Below are positions 46,275 to 57,989 of a stretch of DNA of 64,000 bases, piece by piece (position 1 is the first letter of the stretch; every line of letters begins with the position of its first letter). Where the stretch lies: contig NC_082694.2 in NCBI RefSeq assembly GCF_949987515.2, forward strand, positions 60,324,080 through 60,388,079, in the 5' to 3' direction. A program made the position numbers and the translations under genes. A model generated the notes under the pieces. It was not told where the DNA came from, did not search any database, and saw only the letters and a program-made list of their open reading frames with translations. This stretch comes from Delphinus delphis. Taxonomy: Eukaryota; Chordata; Mammalia; Artiodactyla; Delphinidae.

Positions 46275-48565
46275 CTTTTTAAAAAATAAACTTTTTTTAT
46301 TTTAAAATAGTTCTAGACTTACAGAAAAATTGCAACGATAATAGTTACCATACACTGTTTTCCTGTTATTAACATCTTACATTAATATGGTACATTTGTA
46401 ACAGTTTGTGAACTAATATTGATACATTATTTTTAACTAAAGTCTGAATAAAACACTTTATTCAGATTTCTTCAGTTTTTACCTAATATTCTTTTTCTGT
46501 TCCAGGATCCCATTCAGCACAACACATTACATGTAATTGTCATATCTCCTTAGGCTTTTCTTTGCTGTGACAGTTTCAAAGGCTTTCCTTGTTTTTGATA
46601 ACTTTGACAGTTTAAAGGAGAATTGGTCAAGTATTTTGTAGAATGTCCCTCAGTTAGGAATTGTCTGATGTTTTCTCATGATTAGACTGTGGCTATGAGT
46701 TTCTGAGAGGAAGACCACAGAGATAAAGTGCCATTCTCATCAAATCATGTGAAGGCTACATATTGATATTATCAGTATGATGTATGACAGTTGACGTTGA
46801 CCTTGATCACCTGGCTGAGATTGTGTTTGTTGGGTTTCTCCACTGTCAAGTTACTTTTCCCCTATCTTTTCATATTGTATTCTTTGAAAGGAAGTCACTA
46901 TATGCAGCCCACAATTAAGGAGTGGGGAGTTATACTCTACTCTTTGACAGAGAAATATTTACATAAATTATTTGGAATTCATCTGCAGGGGAGATGTATC
47001 TATTGTCTCCTATTTATTTATTTATTCAATCATTTATTTATATCAGCATGGATTCATGGATATTTATGCTTTGAGTTATAACCCAACATTACTTTATTTT
47101 GTTGCTCAAATCGTTCCCACTTTGGCCATCCAGAGCTCTTTCTGTTGGCTCCTATGTCCCTTAAAATACTCCAGTCATTGTGGGGTTCTCTTGAGCACTT
47201 CCTTACTTTCTGGGACTACAAGATGCTCCAGGCTCATCTTGTATATTTCCTGCCCTAGTTCTAGAGTCAGAGATTTCTCCATGGAGCCCTAGTTCTTTTA
47301 TGGGAGAATGGTATTAGAGACCATAATCTGGGTATGCTGGGAGCTACTGGGGTGTTGTCACTTGTAGGTCCTCTCAGCTAACATAGAAAGAATGTATATG
47401 TATTTATGTTAACATGTATAGATACATATATCTATAAATTTTTTATCTATCTATATCTATATTAAGCTAAATATAGGTTCATACTGATGTCTCCAACTGT
47501 AACCCAGTACCACATGGATCACCCTAGCTTTCTCCCCTTGCTTGTCTAGATCCTCTCCCCTATAGTGAGAAACCTGGCTCCTACCCTCAGCCATCCATTA
47601 CTTAATTGCTCAATTCCAGTGCACTGTAGAGTACTTACATAATTGCTAGCCTGTAACCTTGTAGAAAATGACTTTATAAACTAGAGTGCTTCTGTATAAT
47701 TCCTTTTGCCTTTAACTTTACAGACTCCACTTATTTCAAAATGTACTTAGGTCAGCATTTTTCCCCCACCCCCTTCAGTGAAATTGTTCATGCATTTATA
47801 ATACAGTTAGATTCTTTTCTCGTATTTTGTATTCCATCCTGGGATCCTACAACCTCCTAAATGGTTTTTTTAATTTGCACAATTAAGGTTCACCCTTTGT
47901 GCTGTAAAGTTCTATGGGTTTTGACAAGTGCATAGTTTCATGCACCTACCATTTTTACAGCATCATAAAAATAGTTTCACCATGCTAAAAAAATCCCCAG
48001 TGGTTTACCTATTCAACTCTTCTCTCACTCCAAGTGCCTGGCAACCACTAATCTATCCACCATCTCTATAAGAGTTTTACCTGTTCCAAGATGTCATATA
48101 AGTGGAATTATATAGTGTGTAGCCTTTGAAGACTAGCCTCTTTCACTTAGCAACATGCATTTAAGATTCATCCGTATCTTTGTGTGGTTTGATTGCTCTT
48201 TCAGTTGTATGACTATACCATCATTCGTTTAGCCATTCATCTACTGAAGGTTGCTCCTAGTTTTAGGCATTTATGGATAAAGCTGCTATAAATACTCCCA
48301 TGCTGGTTTTTGTGTGGACATAAGTTTTCAACTCAGTTGGGTAAATATGTAGGAGTGTGATTGCTAGGTCCTATGGAAAGACTATGTTTAACTTTGTGAG
48401 AAACTGCCAAACTGTTTTCCAAAGTGGCTGTTACCATTTTTAATTCACACCAGCAATGAATGAGAGTTCCTGTTGCTCCACATCCTTGCCAGCAAATGGT
48501 ACTGTCAGTTTTCTAAACTTTAGCCATTCTAATAAGTGATTGGCTACTTTTTAAAAATATTAAAA
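46275..48565 (-). mobile_element. Ancient L1 with long 3' UTR and ORF2 end
   Basis: From 46,300 ('TAGTTCTAGACTTACAGAAA') through 47,250 is the long 3' UTR of an old mammalian L1 in reverse. From ~48,060 to 48,560 ('AGTGGAATTATATAGTGTGT', 'CAGCAATGAATGAGAGTTCC', 'TTAGCCATTCTAATAAGTGA') is the tail of the ORF2 region. All frames are broken. Its many short plus frames are shadows. Confidence 0.85.
47395..47462. repeat. AT-rich (TATC/TATG)n stretch
   Basis: A low-complexity run such as 'TATCTATCTATATCTATATT' within the L1 3' UTR. Confidence 0.8.
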
Positions 48566-48706
48566 GCTTGTCAGGAGTGGGGAATAAAAGTTAAAAACTA
48601 AACAAGAAATCTGAGTCACTAGCATTGAGAGCAGTTTTGAAATAGCTCAGGCTACAGGAGAAGAGGTGTACTTCTTTGGGGTCATGTTAGAAATGGCTGT
48701 AGAGGG

Positions 48707-48932
48707 GACTTCCTTGGTGGCACAGTGGATAAGACTCCATGCTCCCAATGAAGGGTGCCCAGGTTTGACCCCTGGTCAGGGAACTAGAGCCCACCTGCAG
48801 GCTGCAACTAAGAGTTTGCATGCCACAACTAAGGAACCCACAAGCTGCAACTAAGACCCGGTGCAACCAAATAAATACATAAATATTTAAAAGAAAAAAT
48901 AATAAATCCAGTAGAAATAATTAAAAAAAAAA
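48707..48932 (+). mobile_element. CHR-type SINE, diverged
   Basis: GGGACTTCCTTGGTGGCACA head, B box GGTTTGACCCCTGGTCAGGG, (AAATA)n tail. AGAAATGGCTGTAGA and AGAAATGGGTGTAGA form a 15-bp target-site duplication with one mismatch. Confidence 0.94.
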
Positions 48933-49158
48933 GAAATGGGTGTAGAAACCATCAACTTGTTTCCTCCATTCAGCTTTAGCTCCTCTGTCCTCCAACCTCA
49001 AACAAGGGAGCAAAAAAGATGTGTGGGCTAATAAGTAAATGAGAGAGACAGACTGACAGAGACAGAAACAGAGACAGTGAGAGAGAGAGATGCAGAAAGT
49101 AACTTCTCAGAACACAGGAGAATATCAACTCCAAACCAAAGTGAAAAATATGCTCAGG

Positions 49159-49354
49159 GGCTTCCCTGGTAGTGGTGGTTGAGAGTCCGCCTGCCGATGC
49201 AGAGGACACGGGTTCATGCCCCGGTCCGGGAGGATCCCACATGCCGCGGAGCGGCTGGGCCCGTGAGCCATGGCCGCTGAGCCTGTGCGTCCGGAGCCCG
49301 TGCTCTGCAACGGGAGAGGCCACAGTAGTGAGAGGCCCGCGTACCGCAAAAAAA
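49159..49354 (+). mobile_element. Young short-form CHR-type SINE
   Basis: GGGCTTCCCTGGTAGTGGTG head (a few bases missing from the A-box part), GTTCATGCCCCGGTCCGGGA, CGCGTACCGCAAAAAAAA tail. Flanks ATGCTCAG and ACGCTCAG. Little diverged apart from the head deletion. Confidence 0.95.
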
Positions 49355-49436
49355 AGCCAAAACACGCTCAGTAAGGGAAGAGAGGGCTGTCATCTGGGTA
49401 GAGAGGACAATCCTAGAAACACGGATGGCTCCTTTT

Positions 49437-50110
49437 TGTAAAGGTACCTGGGGTGTGTTTTAGTCAGGTGTGGTAAGACACGCAGACATGAAAAAAACTG
49501 TCCTGAAGGTTTTTATAGTCATAGATCCCTAGACACAGGAGCCATGGCACACCATGCAGACAACATGGGGAAGCACCAGGGCCTAACAGAAGGAAGAGGA
49601 ACAAGGGGGAAGAACATGAGTGAAAGACTGTATCATGACTTCCACAGGAAAGGCAAGGCAAGGCAGGGTACGCAGGTTTAGGATGGGCTAGTTTGAGTCA
49701 TTTCAGTGGGCTCTGGGTTGGGGGTGGGAGGTCTCGTTTTCTGGTATCTGGTCTTCAGCTTCTTGGGGCAGGGGGATGGTGGGCTCCCATTGAGAGCCCT
49801 TTGGGAGCCTGATCTAAAGGGGGTGGCTGGGGTATGTCCTTTGGATTGGTTGGTGTGCATATAAAAGACGTGTTCCCAGGACTTCCCTGGCGGTCCAGTG
49901 GTTAGGACTCTGCGCTTCCACTGCAGGGGACACGGGTTCGATCCCCGGGGAACTAAGATCCAAAAAAAAAGAAAAGAAAAAAGATATGTTCCCATGCAAG
50001 CTGTTTGCTGTCTCTGGGAATTAGCTAACCCTGAGAGGGGCAGTCCCTTCCAGTATCTGCATGGCCGCAAGATGTCAAAGCATCAGAATAAAAAGATATG
50101 CTTAATACAC
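49437..50110 (+). mobile_element. Possible solo LTR with nested short SINE
   Basis: It has the parts of a retroviral-type LTR in order: an inverted CCAAT box (GGATTGGTTGG, ~49,843), a TATA box (CATATAAAAGAC, ~49,858) and AATAAA at ~50,087, followed by a T-rich stretch. Inferred edges are approximate. No internal retroviral genes lie beside it. I cannot name the family, and a chance arrangement is possible. Confidence 0.35.
49880..49980 (+). mobile_element. Short CHR-type SINE
   Basis: GGACTTCCCTGGCGGTCCAG head, GGTTCGATCCCCGGGGAACT, then an A-rich tail. The B-box segment is truncated. AGACGTGTTCCCA and AGATATGTTCCCA flank it. Confidence 0.93.
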
Positions 50111-50539
50111 TCCACCTTGCAAAGTCTTTATTGTTGGGTCTATTTTTACTGGTGCCACCTGAGACTGTCCTCAGTCTCTTCCCCCTTGACCTCCCTGCTT
50201 CCTGAGGTCTAAACAGTGTATGCCTCTCAAGATGCTTGGGGTAACCTCTCCTTCAAATCCTAGTAAGATGAGGCTGCTTCTGGTACGGATGGCTCCTGCA
50301 CACCTGTTTTGTACTTCATGCTTTGCAAGGCATGTCAAGTGCACCTGTTGTATGGTCCCATGCAACCCCCTGGAGGTGAGAGATTCTTCTTTCCCATTTA
50401 CTCCCATTGAATATTTCTCAAGTCTTTCCACTTGCCTAAGAATCTCAGTATTTGCAGATCTCCCTTATCCATTTTTTATCATCTGTTTTCCTTTTTCTTT
50501 TCCCAGCTGTACGTGCTACTGTTCCTCCTGGGCCACTTC

Positions 50540-50650
50540 TGATGCTTTATTCATTCAACACACATTTGTTGCACATGGGCTCTGTGACAGGGCTTGTTCC
50601 AGGTCCTAGGGACACAGAGACAAACAAGACTATCCTTGTGGGGTAGGAAA
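50540..50650 (-). mobile_element. L2 fragment
   Basis: 'TTCATTCAACACACATTTGT', then 'AGGGCTTGTTCCAGGTCCTA', then 'AGACAAACAAGACTATCCTT'. Confidence 0.65.
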
Positions 50651-50694
50651 AACACTTTGAGGTTTTTTTCTTTTTGAGGTTTATACTTTTTTTT

Positions 50695-51085
50695 GAGGTT
50701 TGATAATGTGCCAGTCACATTCATAAGAACTGTTTCACTTAATCTTCCTATTGTGTTTTTTTTGCTTGTTTTTCTTTATGGGCGGCCGCACCATGTGGCA
50801 TGTGGGATCTTAGTTCCCTGACCAGGGATCAAACCCATGCCCCCTGCATTGGGAGCTCGGAGTTTTAACCACCGGACTGCCAGGGAAGTCCCTATTTCAC
50901 TTAATCTTGATACCCTCTCTCAAGATGAGTTCTATGATACCATTCTTACAGATAAACAACACCATTCTTACAGATAAAGCACTAAGTCTTCGAGAGCTTA
51001 AGCAGGAACCCCAAGGTCACACAACTAGCCAATGGAGAGCTGGGGTTTGAACCCTGGTGTCTGACTCCAGAGTACACAATTTTCA
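50695..51085 (-). mobile_element. MIR SINE split by a CHR SINE
   Basis: The MIR core resumes after the SINE with 'CCAAGGTCACACAACTAGCC', 'GAGCTGGGGTTTGAACCCTG'. A ~20-bp unit (ACCATTCTTACAGATAAA) is duplicated in tandem at 50,940-50,980. Confidence 0.85.
50748..50893 (-). mobile_element. CHR-type SINE inside MIR
   Basis: Plus strand: TTTTTTGCTTG-rich start, 'GGCATGTGGGATCTTAGTTC', terminal CTGCCAGGGAAGTCC. The flanking repeat TTTCACTTAATCTT is a 14-bp target-site duplication. Confidence 0.94.
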
Positions 51086-51234
51086 CCTTGATGCCATTGG
51101 TCCCTCCAGAGACATTATTCATAGCACTTTCCCATCCTAATCCTTGCAGGGATGAGCCTCTTTTTCCAAATAAAATCAAAATTATTTAGCAAAAAGTAAC
51201 AATAACAACAACTTTCTAGACTTAGAAGCCTTTG

Positions 51235-51358
51235 CCACTAATTAACTGGATGATCTTGAGAACGTCGCTAACTTTTTCTAGGCTTCCATTTCCTCTGCTG
51301 TAAAACAGGGCAGGGGCAGAATTAGTGACTTCTAAGGTCCCATTAAGCTCCAATGTTC
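51235..51358 (+). mobile_element. MIR SINE fragment
   Basis: 'CTTTTTCTAGGCTTCCATTT' and 'CTCTGCTGTAAAACAGGGCA' are the forward MIR 3' core. Confidence 0.7.
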
Positions 51359-51866
51359 TTTTAATCAATCAGACATGTCTGCAGCACTATTTTGGAGAAC
51401 TGTTTGCTTTGAGATGGAGAAGGAAAGCCAGGAAAGGCTTGGTGCTCGCCCGGTGACAAGAAACACCACAGCATCTTCTTAGCTAGTGTTTCTCTGTCAA
51501 AACATGTTTTTTAGTGTTGCAGATTCAGCCTATTAAAACCATTGTGTGCTGGCACCAAGGGTAACATAGAAGCGAGCCAATGCATTTTAAAGACATTTGT
51601 AGAATACAAACACCAACTAAGACCAAGGCACTGCTGCCACAGTGGCTGAACTCACAAGGGAAATCCCGGGACCCATCCCACCACGGCACCTTCGTGAACT
51701 CCCCTCTGCTGGCTACCCCAAGGCCAACCACAGCCTGGTAACACGGCCCCAACAACCAGCCAACCTCGGCTCTGTCGTGTTCTTGAGTTCAGCCGTGTTT
51801 CCCAGCCTCTGCACGTTCCTCATGCCATTCTCACTGTCGAATTACCCACCTTCCCATCTTCACGTA

Positions 51867-52248
51867 TGTATTAGCTTGTTAGGGCTGCTATAAAAAAATC
51901 TGGGTGGCTTAAACAACATGCACCTGTTTTCTCCCATTTTAGAGGCTGGAAGTCCAAGATCAAGATGCAGGCGGGGCTGCTTTCTTCTAAGGCCTCTCTC
52001 CTTGTTTTGCAGATGGCCGCTTTCCTGCTGTGTCATCAGAGGGCCTTTACTCTGTGCGTGATCCCTGATGTCTTTTCCTTTTCTGATAAGTACACCAGTC
52101 ATATTGGCTTAGGGTCCACACATAAGACCTCATTTAGCCTTAATTACCTCTTTAAAGAGCCCCGCTCCAAGTACTGACACATTCTGAGGTGTTGGGGATT
52201 AGGACTTCAAGGTATGGATTTTGAGGTGACACGACTCAGCCCATAACA
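51867..52248 (-). mobile_element. MLT1-type MaLR solo LTR
   Basis: Reverse complement of MLT1 end to end: TGTATTAGCTTGTTAGGGCT, 'GGAAGTCCAAGATCAAGATG', 'CACCAGTCATATTGGCTTAG', 'GAGGTGTTGGGGATTAGGAC', ending CAGCCCATAACA. About 380 bp and the best preserved of the LTRs here. The two opposing frames over it are shadows. Confidence 0.93.
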
Positions 52249-52349
52249 ACGCTGGAATCCTACCCATTCTTCTCATCCCTCCTCATGTGTTTTCACGAAC
52301 CCTGGAATTTAACCAGTTGGAGCCTCTCCTTCCTTGTAACAACTTTGCT

Positions 52350-52505
52350 CCAGTCCACCCCTTAACAAAAGTCCCTAGTGGAGTGTAAGCTCCTTGAACA
52401 ACAGAACGATGTCTTGTTTTATAAACTATGTCTTATGTTATTATATCCCCCAATTGCATATAGTTTAATGCTGTATTCAGAGTAAAAACTCAACAAATAT
52501 TCAGT
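52350..52505 (+). mobile_element. L2 3'-end fragment
   Basis: 'GGAGTGTAAGCTCCTTGAAC', 'ATGTCTTGTTTTATAAACTA', 'AAAACTCAACAAATATTCAG': the L2 3' terminus. Confidence 0.75.
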
Positions 52506-52507
52506 AG

Positions 52508-53070
52508 GAGAACTGATAAACTGTGGTACATCCAGACAATGGAATGTTATTTAGTGCTAAAAGGACATGAGCTATCAAGCCATGAAAAGACATGGAGAAA
52601 ACTGAAATGTATATTACTAAGTGAAAGAAGCTAATCTGAAAAGGCTACATACTGTACAATTCCAACTATATAACATTCTGGAAAAGGCAAAACTATGGAG
52701 AGAGTAAAAAGATCAGTTGTTGCCAGGAATAAGGGGGAAGGGATGGATGAATAGGTGAAGTACAGCTGATTTTTAAGGCAGTAAAACTATTCTGTATGAT
52801 ACTATAATAGTGGATTCAGGTCATTGTATATTTGTCCATACCCACAGAATGTACAACACCAAGAGTGAACTCTAACACAAACTGTGGACTGCTGATAAAG
52901 ATGTGTCAATTCAGGTTCATTGACTGTAATAAATGTACTACTCTGCTGCAGGATGTTGATACGGGGGGAGGCTGTATGAGTGTGGGAGCAGAAGGTATAT
53001 GGAAGCTCTATGCACTTTCTACGTGATTTTGCTGTGAACCTAAGACTGCTTTAAACAATAAAGAAAAAAC
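52508..53070 (+). mobile_element. Old L1 3'-end fragment
   Basis: 'TGATAAACTGTGGTACATCC' starts in the C-terminal ORF2 region. 'CTACATACTGTACAATTCCA' and 'GTTGCCAGGAATAAGGGGGA' follow, and the 3' end 'CTTTAAACAATAAAG' closes. No open frame. Confidence 0.88.
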
Positions 53071-53280
53071 CTCAACAAATATATTTTTTAATCAAATTGA
53101 ATTTTCTGCACAGCCCTCACACATCTGTAAGTCTGGGTATGACTTTCATCTTTCTGTGGAAACCCTGTTTTCTTTTATAGCTAACTAGGTCTTTAGCCTG
53201 ACAAGGGATAACAAAGCAATTAAGGAAGAGAATAGTGTCTGAGATTTGCTCATTCCTCCATCTAAAATCCTAATATTTGG

Positions 53281-53490
53281 ACTTCCCTGGTGGCGCAGTG
53301 GTTGAGAGTCCGCCTGCCGATGCAGGGGACATGGGTTCGTGCCCCGGTTCGGGAATATCCCACATGCCGCGGAGCGGCTGGGCCCGTGAGCCATGGCCGC
53401 TGAGCCTGCACGTCCGGAGCCTGTGTTCCGCAATGGGAGAGGCCACAACAGTGAGAGGCCCAAGTACCACAAAAAATAAATAAATAAAAT
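53281..53490 (+). mobile_element. Young short-form CHR-type SINE
   Basis: ACTTCCCTGGTGGCGCAGTG head, 'GGTTCGTGCCCCGGTTCGGG' box, (AAATA)n tail. AAAATCCTAATATTTGG before and AAAATCCTAACATTTGG after form a 17-bp target-site duplication with one mismatch. Overlapping ~95-codon minus frames are SINE-derived. Confidence 0.97.
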
Positions 53491-53499
53491 AAAATCCTA

Positions 53500-54135
53500 A
53501 CATTTGGGTATTGCAAGACAGCATGAACCTCAGAGTAGGCAGCCCACTTCCCAATCAATGTTAACTATACTCCAAGGTGCTGTAAAACCTTGATTAGCCA
53601 GAATTAGCTATGCTAAAGGACCAGAGTTCTAGTTCACTGGTTCTATGGCTCCTGAGTGGGTCCTCCCTCCCAAGCCTGGCCTCCTTGGAAGAAAGCACAG
53701 CATTCTCTGAGGATAGTAGTGTTCACTCATTGTTGCCGTGACCTGGGTGTCTGCTTCTGGGGTCTAATGCTAAAGAAATAAATGTTAGAATCCACTGTAA
53801 GTGTAGCTGCTGGCAAAGGACAAATATCCAGAGAAGCTGGGCCTTTGAGCAGACACAGGGACAGCAGAAAGTTCCTTATAGTGGGACAGAGAGGAGGAGG
53901 AGGAGGGGCAAGGGAGAGAAGGTCAGAGGAGGCCGGAGATGAACCTCAGATCCTTCACCACCACGAAATTCAGCAATGTGGGGGGAGAAGTCCACGTGAC
54001 TGGGAGGGCACCAAGTGCTGGATCCTCCCTGACACCCTCTATGGAGGCCATTTACCAGGTTGTGAAGATCTGTGCCTAGTGTAGGTACACTTAGACCACA
54101 TGCTTCAGCCCTGTACAATGCAAAGTCCAACGATC
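53500..54135. other. Intergenic DNA with a purine-rich tract
   Basis: No gene. A polypurine run (GAGGAGGAGGAGG core) lies at 53,888-53,935. The 100-codon plus frame through it is not convincing. Confidence 0.45.
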
Positions 54136-54139
54136 ACCC

Positions 54140-54730
54140 TATACTAAGACTAACTTCAAATGCCACCTCCTCCATCAGGCCACCCTGATCACTCCAACTG
54201 GAAGCAATCTCTCCACTTACTCATCATCTTGCCATAGTTTCAACTGTGTTTCTTGGAGCCCATGAGAGTCAGAAGGAAGTTTCAGGAAACTCCTTAGTGA
54301 AAGGGTAGAGGGCTAGGAGGGGAAGGGCTCCCCACTACAGGTCAACCAGAACAGCTGCACTTTTGCCTATAACATATACCAAGGTCCTTCTTACAATTCC
54401 ATTTAAAAAGGAAAAACCTTTAAAACCACTAATGTACAGTGAAATAGCAGTATCCATCCTAGATAATCCAGATGGTCTCAATTTAGATACATGTTGTCCC
54501 ATTGTCAGATAACATGTCAGAACATGTGTCCCTATTTGGCATTTGTAAAATATCATGGAGCTGATGACATTTATCACATAGTGTCTTGGATTATAGTTAC
54601 TTGTATGCTTGTTTTATCACCTCAACAAATTATAAACTGCCCAAGTGTAGGCAGCATAATTCTTCTTTGCATCCTTTAGAGTACCTGTCACAGCGCCTTA
54701 TACTCCGGTGTTGAACATGTATATGTTGCA
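54140..54730 (+). mobile_element. L2 3'-end fragments
   Basis: 'AAATGCCACCTCCTCCATCA' (54,155-54,200) is L2 3' text. After ~290 bp of unassigned DNA the L2 terminus resumes at ~54,580-54,730 ('AAACTGCCCAAGTGTAGGCA', 'GTACCTGTCACAGCGCCTTA'). Confidence 0.65.
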
Positions 54731-54734
54731 TAAC

Positions 54735-56235
54735 AATAAGAATGTTAGGTCGCATTCACTATCAAGCAGATTTATGCAGCAGGTCCTGAGAGTTACAGCA
54801 TAATGGAATGAATGCGCACAATTCTTATCTTTGCTTTCTAGACAGATCCACAATTAGAAACAATTTAAAGATAGGACTTTACAAACCAAAAAGGAGTCTT
54901 AGACCACTCTAGGAACAGAGATTTTAATATAGGGCCACAAAGGAGACAGCTACCTTTGAAAAAGCTCAGCATTCAGTGTTCACTTGATAAATCTCACAGC
55001 ATTTCTGGGCTTAGGTACAAAACATAGGGTTACCATGTGCTGATTCTTGTGTGGGTGCCTAATTTGCATAACATGTCCTTCTGCTCAGACAAGTGACTGG
55101 ACCACAGCCAGGAGCATCTAGATGTCCCTGGAAGGTTAAGATGAAGGCCTCTGGAACACAGCTTTCATATTGAGTCAAGTAGGTTTGGAAAGATGACAGA
55201 AACATAGGTCAGCGCAAGAGCAGTGCCAGCATTACTGGCCCAATTCCTTGGCACCGTGTGGGCCCCCAATAAATTCACGTTGAATGTGTGAAATGGCTCC
55301 CCTCCCCTCCTTCTCCAGTTCAGTCAGCAGTCAGGCAGCTCAAAGCACTCTCAAGGGCACACGTCTAGCTATCTATTATCCTCCTTGAGGAAACTACCAC
55401 AACCATTGCTTCTACAGCGCTAAGGACAAAGGCTAGCAAGTGGGCTTCAGAGCATCCACAATGCCAGGTGGGAGAGGCGTGCTGATGAGTCTGGTCCATC
55501 AGCAGAGTGAGCTGCAGCAAAGGGGCCTGAGCCTGAGCCTAACTGACCTTGGGACCCTAGCAGGAGATTATTGTCAGATGTGGTTTTCAAACATCCCTAT
55601 AAAATGTTCTCTGTGAAGTAAATGTAAAGACTGTCCTGGATGTCCCCCACTGCACATTTCCTGGTTTTCTGTGTGCCAGTCCAAATTAAGCGACCTGCAA
55701 TAAGCCCATCAGAAGATGGTCTGTCCTTTGTGCACAGGAACTTCTGACACTGGGTAAAACAAGAAAGGTGACACAAGAAAGGCAGAGATGCTGAAGGCAT
55801 TATGTACCTGCAGGGTAGGAGTATGTTTGGTGCCTGTGTTGGGGGGAGGTATATGGGTACCTGTCCTTCCATGTAAGTGCATAAATGCATGTAGGAGAGC
55901 AGGAGAAATGGGGGTGTCATTGCAGACCTCTCTCTTCCCCTCTCTTTTTTCAATTTGTTTCTCACTAGCCCAGAACATTAACAGACAAAATTTTACTTCC
56001 TGCTCATCTTATAATCCCTGTCATAGTTCTATAATGTTCTTTTTGGCAGGTACCAAATTGGATGAATAAAGAAACTTTGACAATGCAACAGTCTGGATTT
56101 GATACCAGGTATACAAATGAAGACGCATCAGAGAAAGAATTAGCAGGGATTGAAATCTATACAAACCAAGTTTTCACTGTCTGCATGACCTTGAATGAAT
56201 CACACACCTTGCTCTAGTTCATTCAATAAAGCATT
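54735..56235. other. Intergenic DNA with no recognised gene
   Basis: No repeat or gene recognised. Overlapping frames on both strands at 55.6-56.0 kb (89-122 codons) have no motif. Confidence 0.4.
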
Positions 56236-56239
56236 CTTT

Positions 56240-56935
56240 GATTCAAAAATATTTATCATGTGCCAGGTATCTGTACTAAGCTCTGAGAACATGTTCATTT
56301 ACTCACTTGACAAATATTCATTAAGTCCCTACTATGTGCCAAGCACTGATCAAGTTGTTGGGATGCAGCTGTGAATAAAACAAAGTTTTTGCCCTCATAG
56401 AGCTTACATTCTAGTGATGTGGGGTAGAGGAGAAAATAAACAAATAAATATACAATCTGTTGAATGATAAGTGCTATGAATAAAGGGGGGTAAAGAGATA
56501 AGAAGGACCATGAGTGAAATTTTACACAGTCAGTCCTAGGTATTGGTTCCAGGATGACCTAAAGATAACAAAATCCCAGGACGCTCAAGTTCCTTATATA
56601 AAATAGCATAGTATTTGCATATAACCTACATACATCCTCCTGTATACTTTAAATCATCTCTGGATTACTTGTTATACCTAATACAATATAAATGCTATGT
56701 AAATAGTTGCCAGTGTGTGGCAAATTCAAGTTTTGGTTTTTGGAACTTTCTGGAATTTTTTTGGGGGGGGAATATTTTCAATCCATAGTTAGTTGAATCT
56801 GCAGATGCAGAATGTGTGGAGGTGAAAGGCTGACGTATAGGACGTGTTCAAAGCCTCTGGGGAGCTAACATTTAAGCAAAGACTTGAAAGAATCTAAGGA
56901 GGGAGACATACAGCTCTCTGGAGAAAGAGCACATC
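56240..56935 (-). mobile_element. L2 fragment split by MER2
   Basis: 'AAGTCCCTACTATGTGCCAA', 'AGAGCTTACATTCTAGTGAT', 'TGATAAGTGCTATGAATAAA', interrupted by MER2, resuming at 'GGGGAGCTAACATTTAAGCA'. Its order matches reverse-strand L2. Confidence 0.75.
56525..56838 (+). mobile_element. MER2 (Tigger-type DNA transposon) in L2
   Basis: 'ATATAAAATAGCATAGTATT', 'CATCCTCCTGTATACTTTAA', and 'GAGGTGAAAGGCTGACG' followed by TA. A G(8) run at ~56,763 sits inside it. The L2 host continues on both sides, so the transposon inserted later. Confidence 0.88.
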
Positions 56936-56939
56936 ACAA

Positions 56940-57985
56940 AGAATATAATAGGAATGACTCCTCACTATACACAAAAGGCTTTTAAGTTGCCTTAAATCCC
57001 TTCTGGAAAGAGACAAACTGTAAATCAATCCTAAGGGCCTCACCTACCCAACATGGACAAACAACCTAAGATGAGGAAGAATGAGATGAATGTCAAAGGG
57101 TTTTTAAGCCTGGAAGGCTATTTAAATATTGATATTAGGTAATATTTTTATTAGTCACTGGTTTCCAGTCAAAAATCAAGTCCAAGTATGCAGCTATATT
57201 TGAAGGCCTTACCCCCAAGTAAAATTGGTGCTGCCTGAGTTCAAAAGCCAATTCAAATGCCAAGAGTCCTCCTAGGATTTGGTAGTTCACTGTCTAACCT
57301 GCTCAGAACTGTATGCTAGGCCTGTAGTCTGCATGCTCACACCATCTCATATATACTATTTCCTGCTGCATTTGATTAGGCGAAAGTGAAATCTCCTAAC
57401 CGAGATGTGACCTGACGTTCTTTATTTACAGGGAAATCACTGGTTAGAAAATTCCTCAGCTTTTGGCAACTGTTCAGCCAAATTCATTAGCACAGGTTAA
57501 CTTTATTCCCAGGACTGGTGCAATTCTATTTGGGTAGCAAGGAGGGGAATCCTCCAGCTATAAGGACATTCTTGTTCAAAATGTTCTAAACTTCCAGTTT
57601 CTCTTACATTTTTCCTTAAATCTAACTTGGCGGGGCGGGGGGGGGGGGATAATCGAGAACATACACACAAGAATTCAGTCTGAATGTGGCATTTTGGAGG
57701 AAAACCCCAGCTGAGTACACACCAGTGTGTTTCAGCTTTGCTACAAGAGAAATAGTTATGCATTGTACATGGACTATAAGACATTTTTTGTAAACCTTAC
57801 TTTTAAATGTTTGAATTTCAGGACTTAAAATGTTCCATGTGTTTAGTATTTCTTGTTCAGCTAGACTAAAGAAAAGTGGTTGAAAATTCAGTCTCAGCAT
57901 ATGTATATTTCAGGAATGTTTAATATGTTACTATTTCTGGAGCTATGGAGTTTGTGAACATGGCTTTTACATTCATCACTGGTTG
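56940..57985. other. Intergenic DNA with a long G run
   Basis: No gene. A 12-base G run (57,637-57,648) with flanking GGGG (57,632-57,635) and GG (57,629-57,630) is the only structure I see. Confidence 0.5.
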
Positions 57986-57989
57986 TAGT

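Noticed and set aside
47395..47462. AT-rich run as a possible replication or matrix-attachment site
   Set aside because: It lies in an L1 3' UTR and is adequately explained as low-complexity sequence.
53262..53558. Three overlapping minus frames with repeated peptide motifs
   Set aside because: They are antisense translations of the young SINE; near-identical peptides occur at 31.0, 34.1, 49.2 and 59.9 kb.
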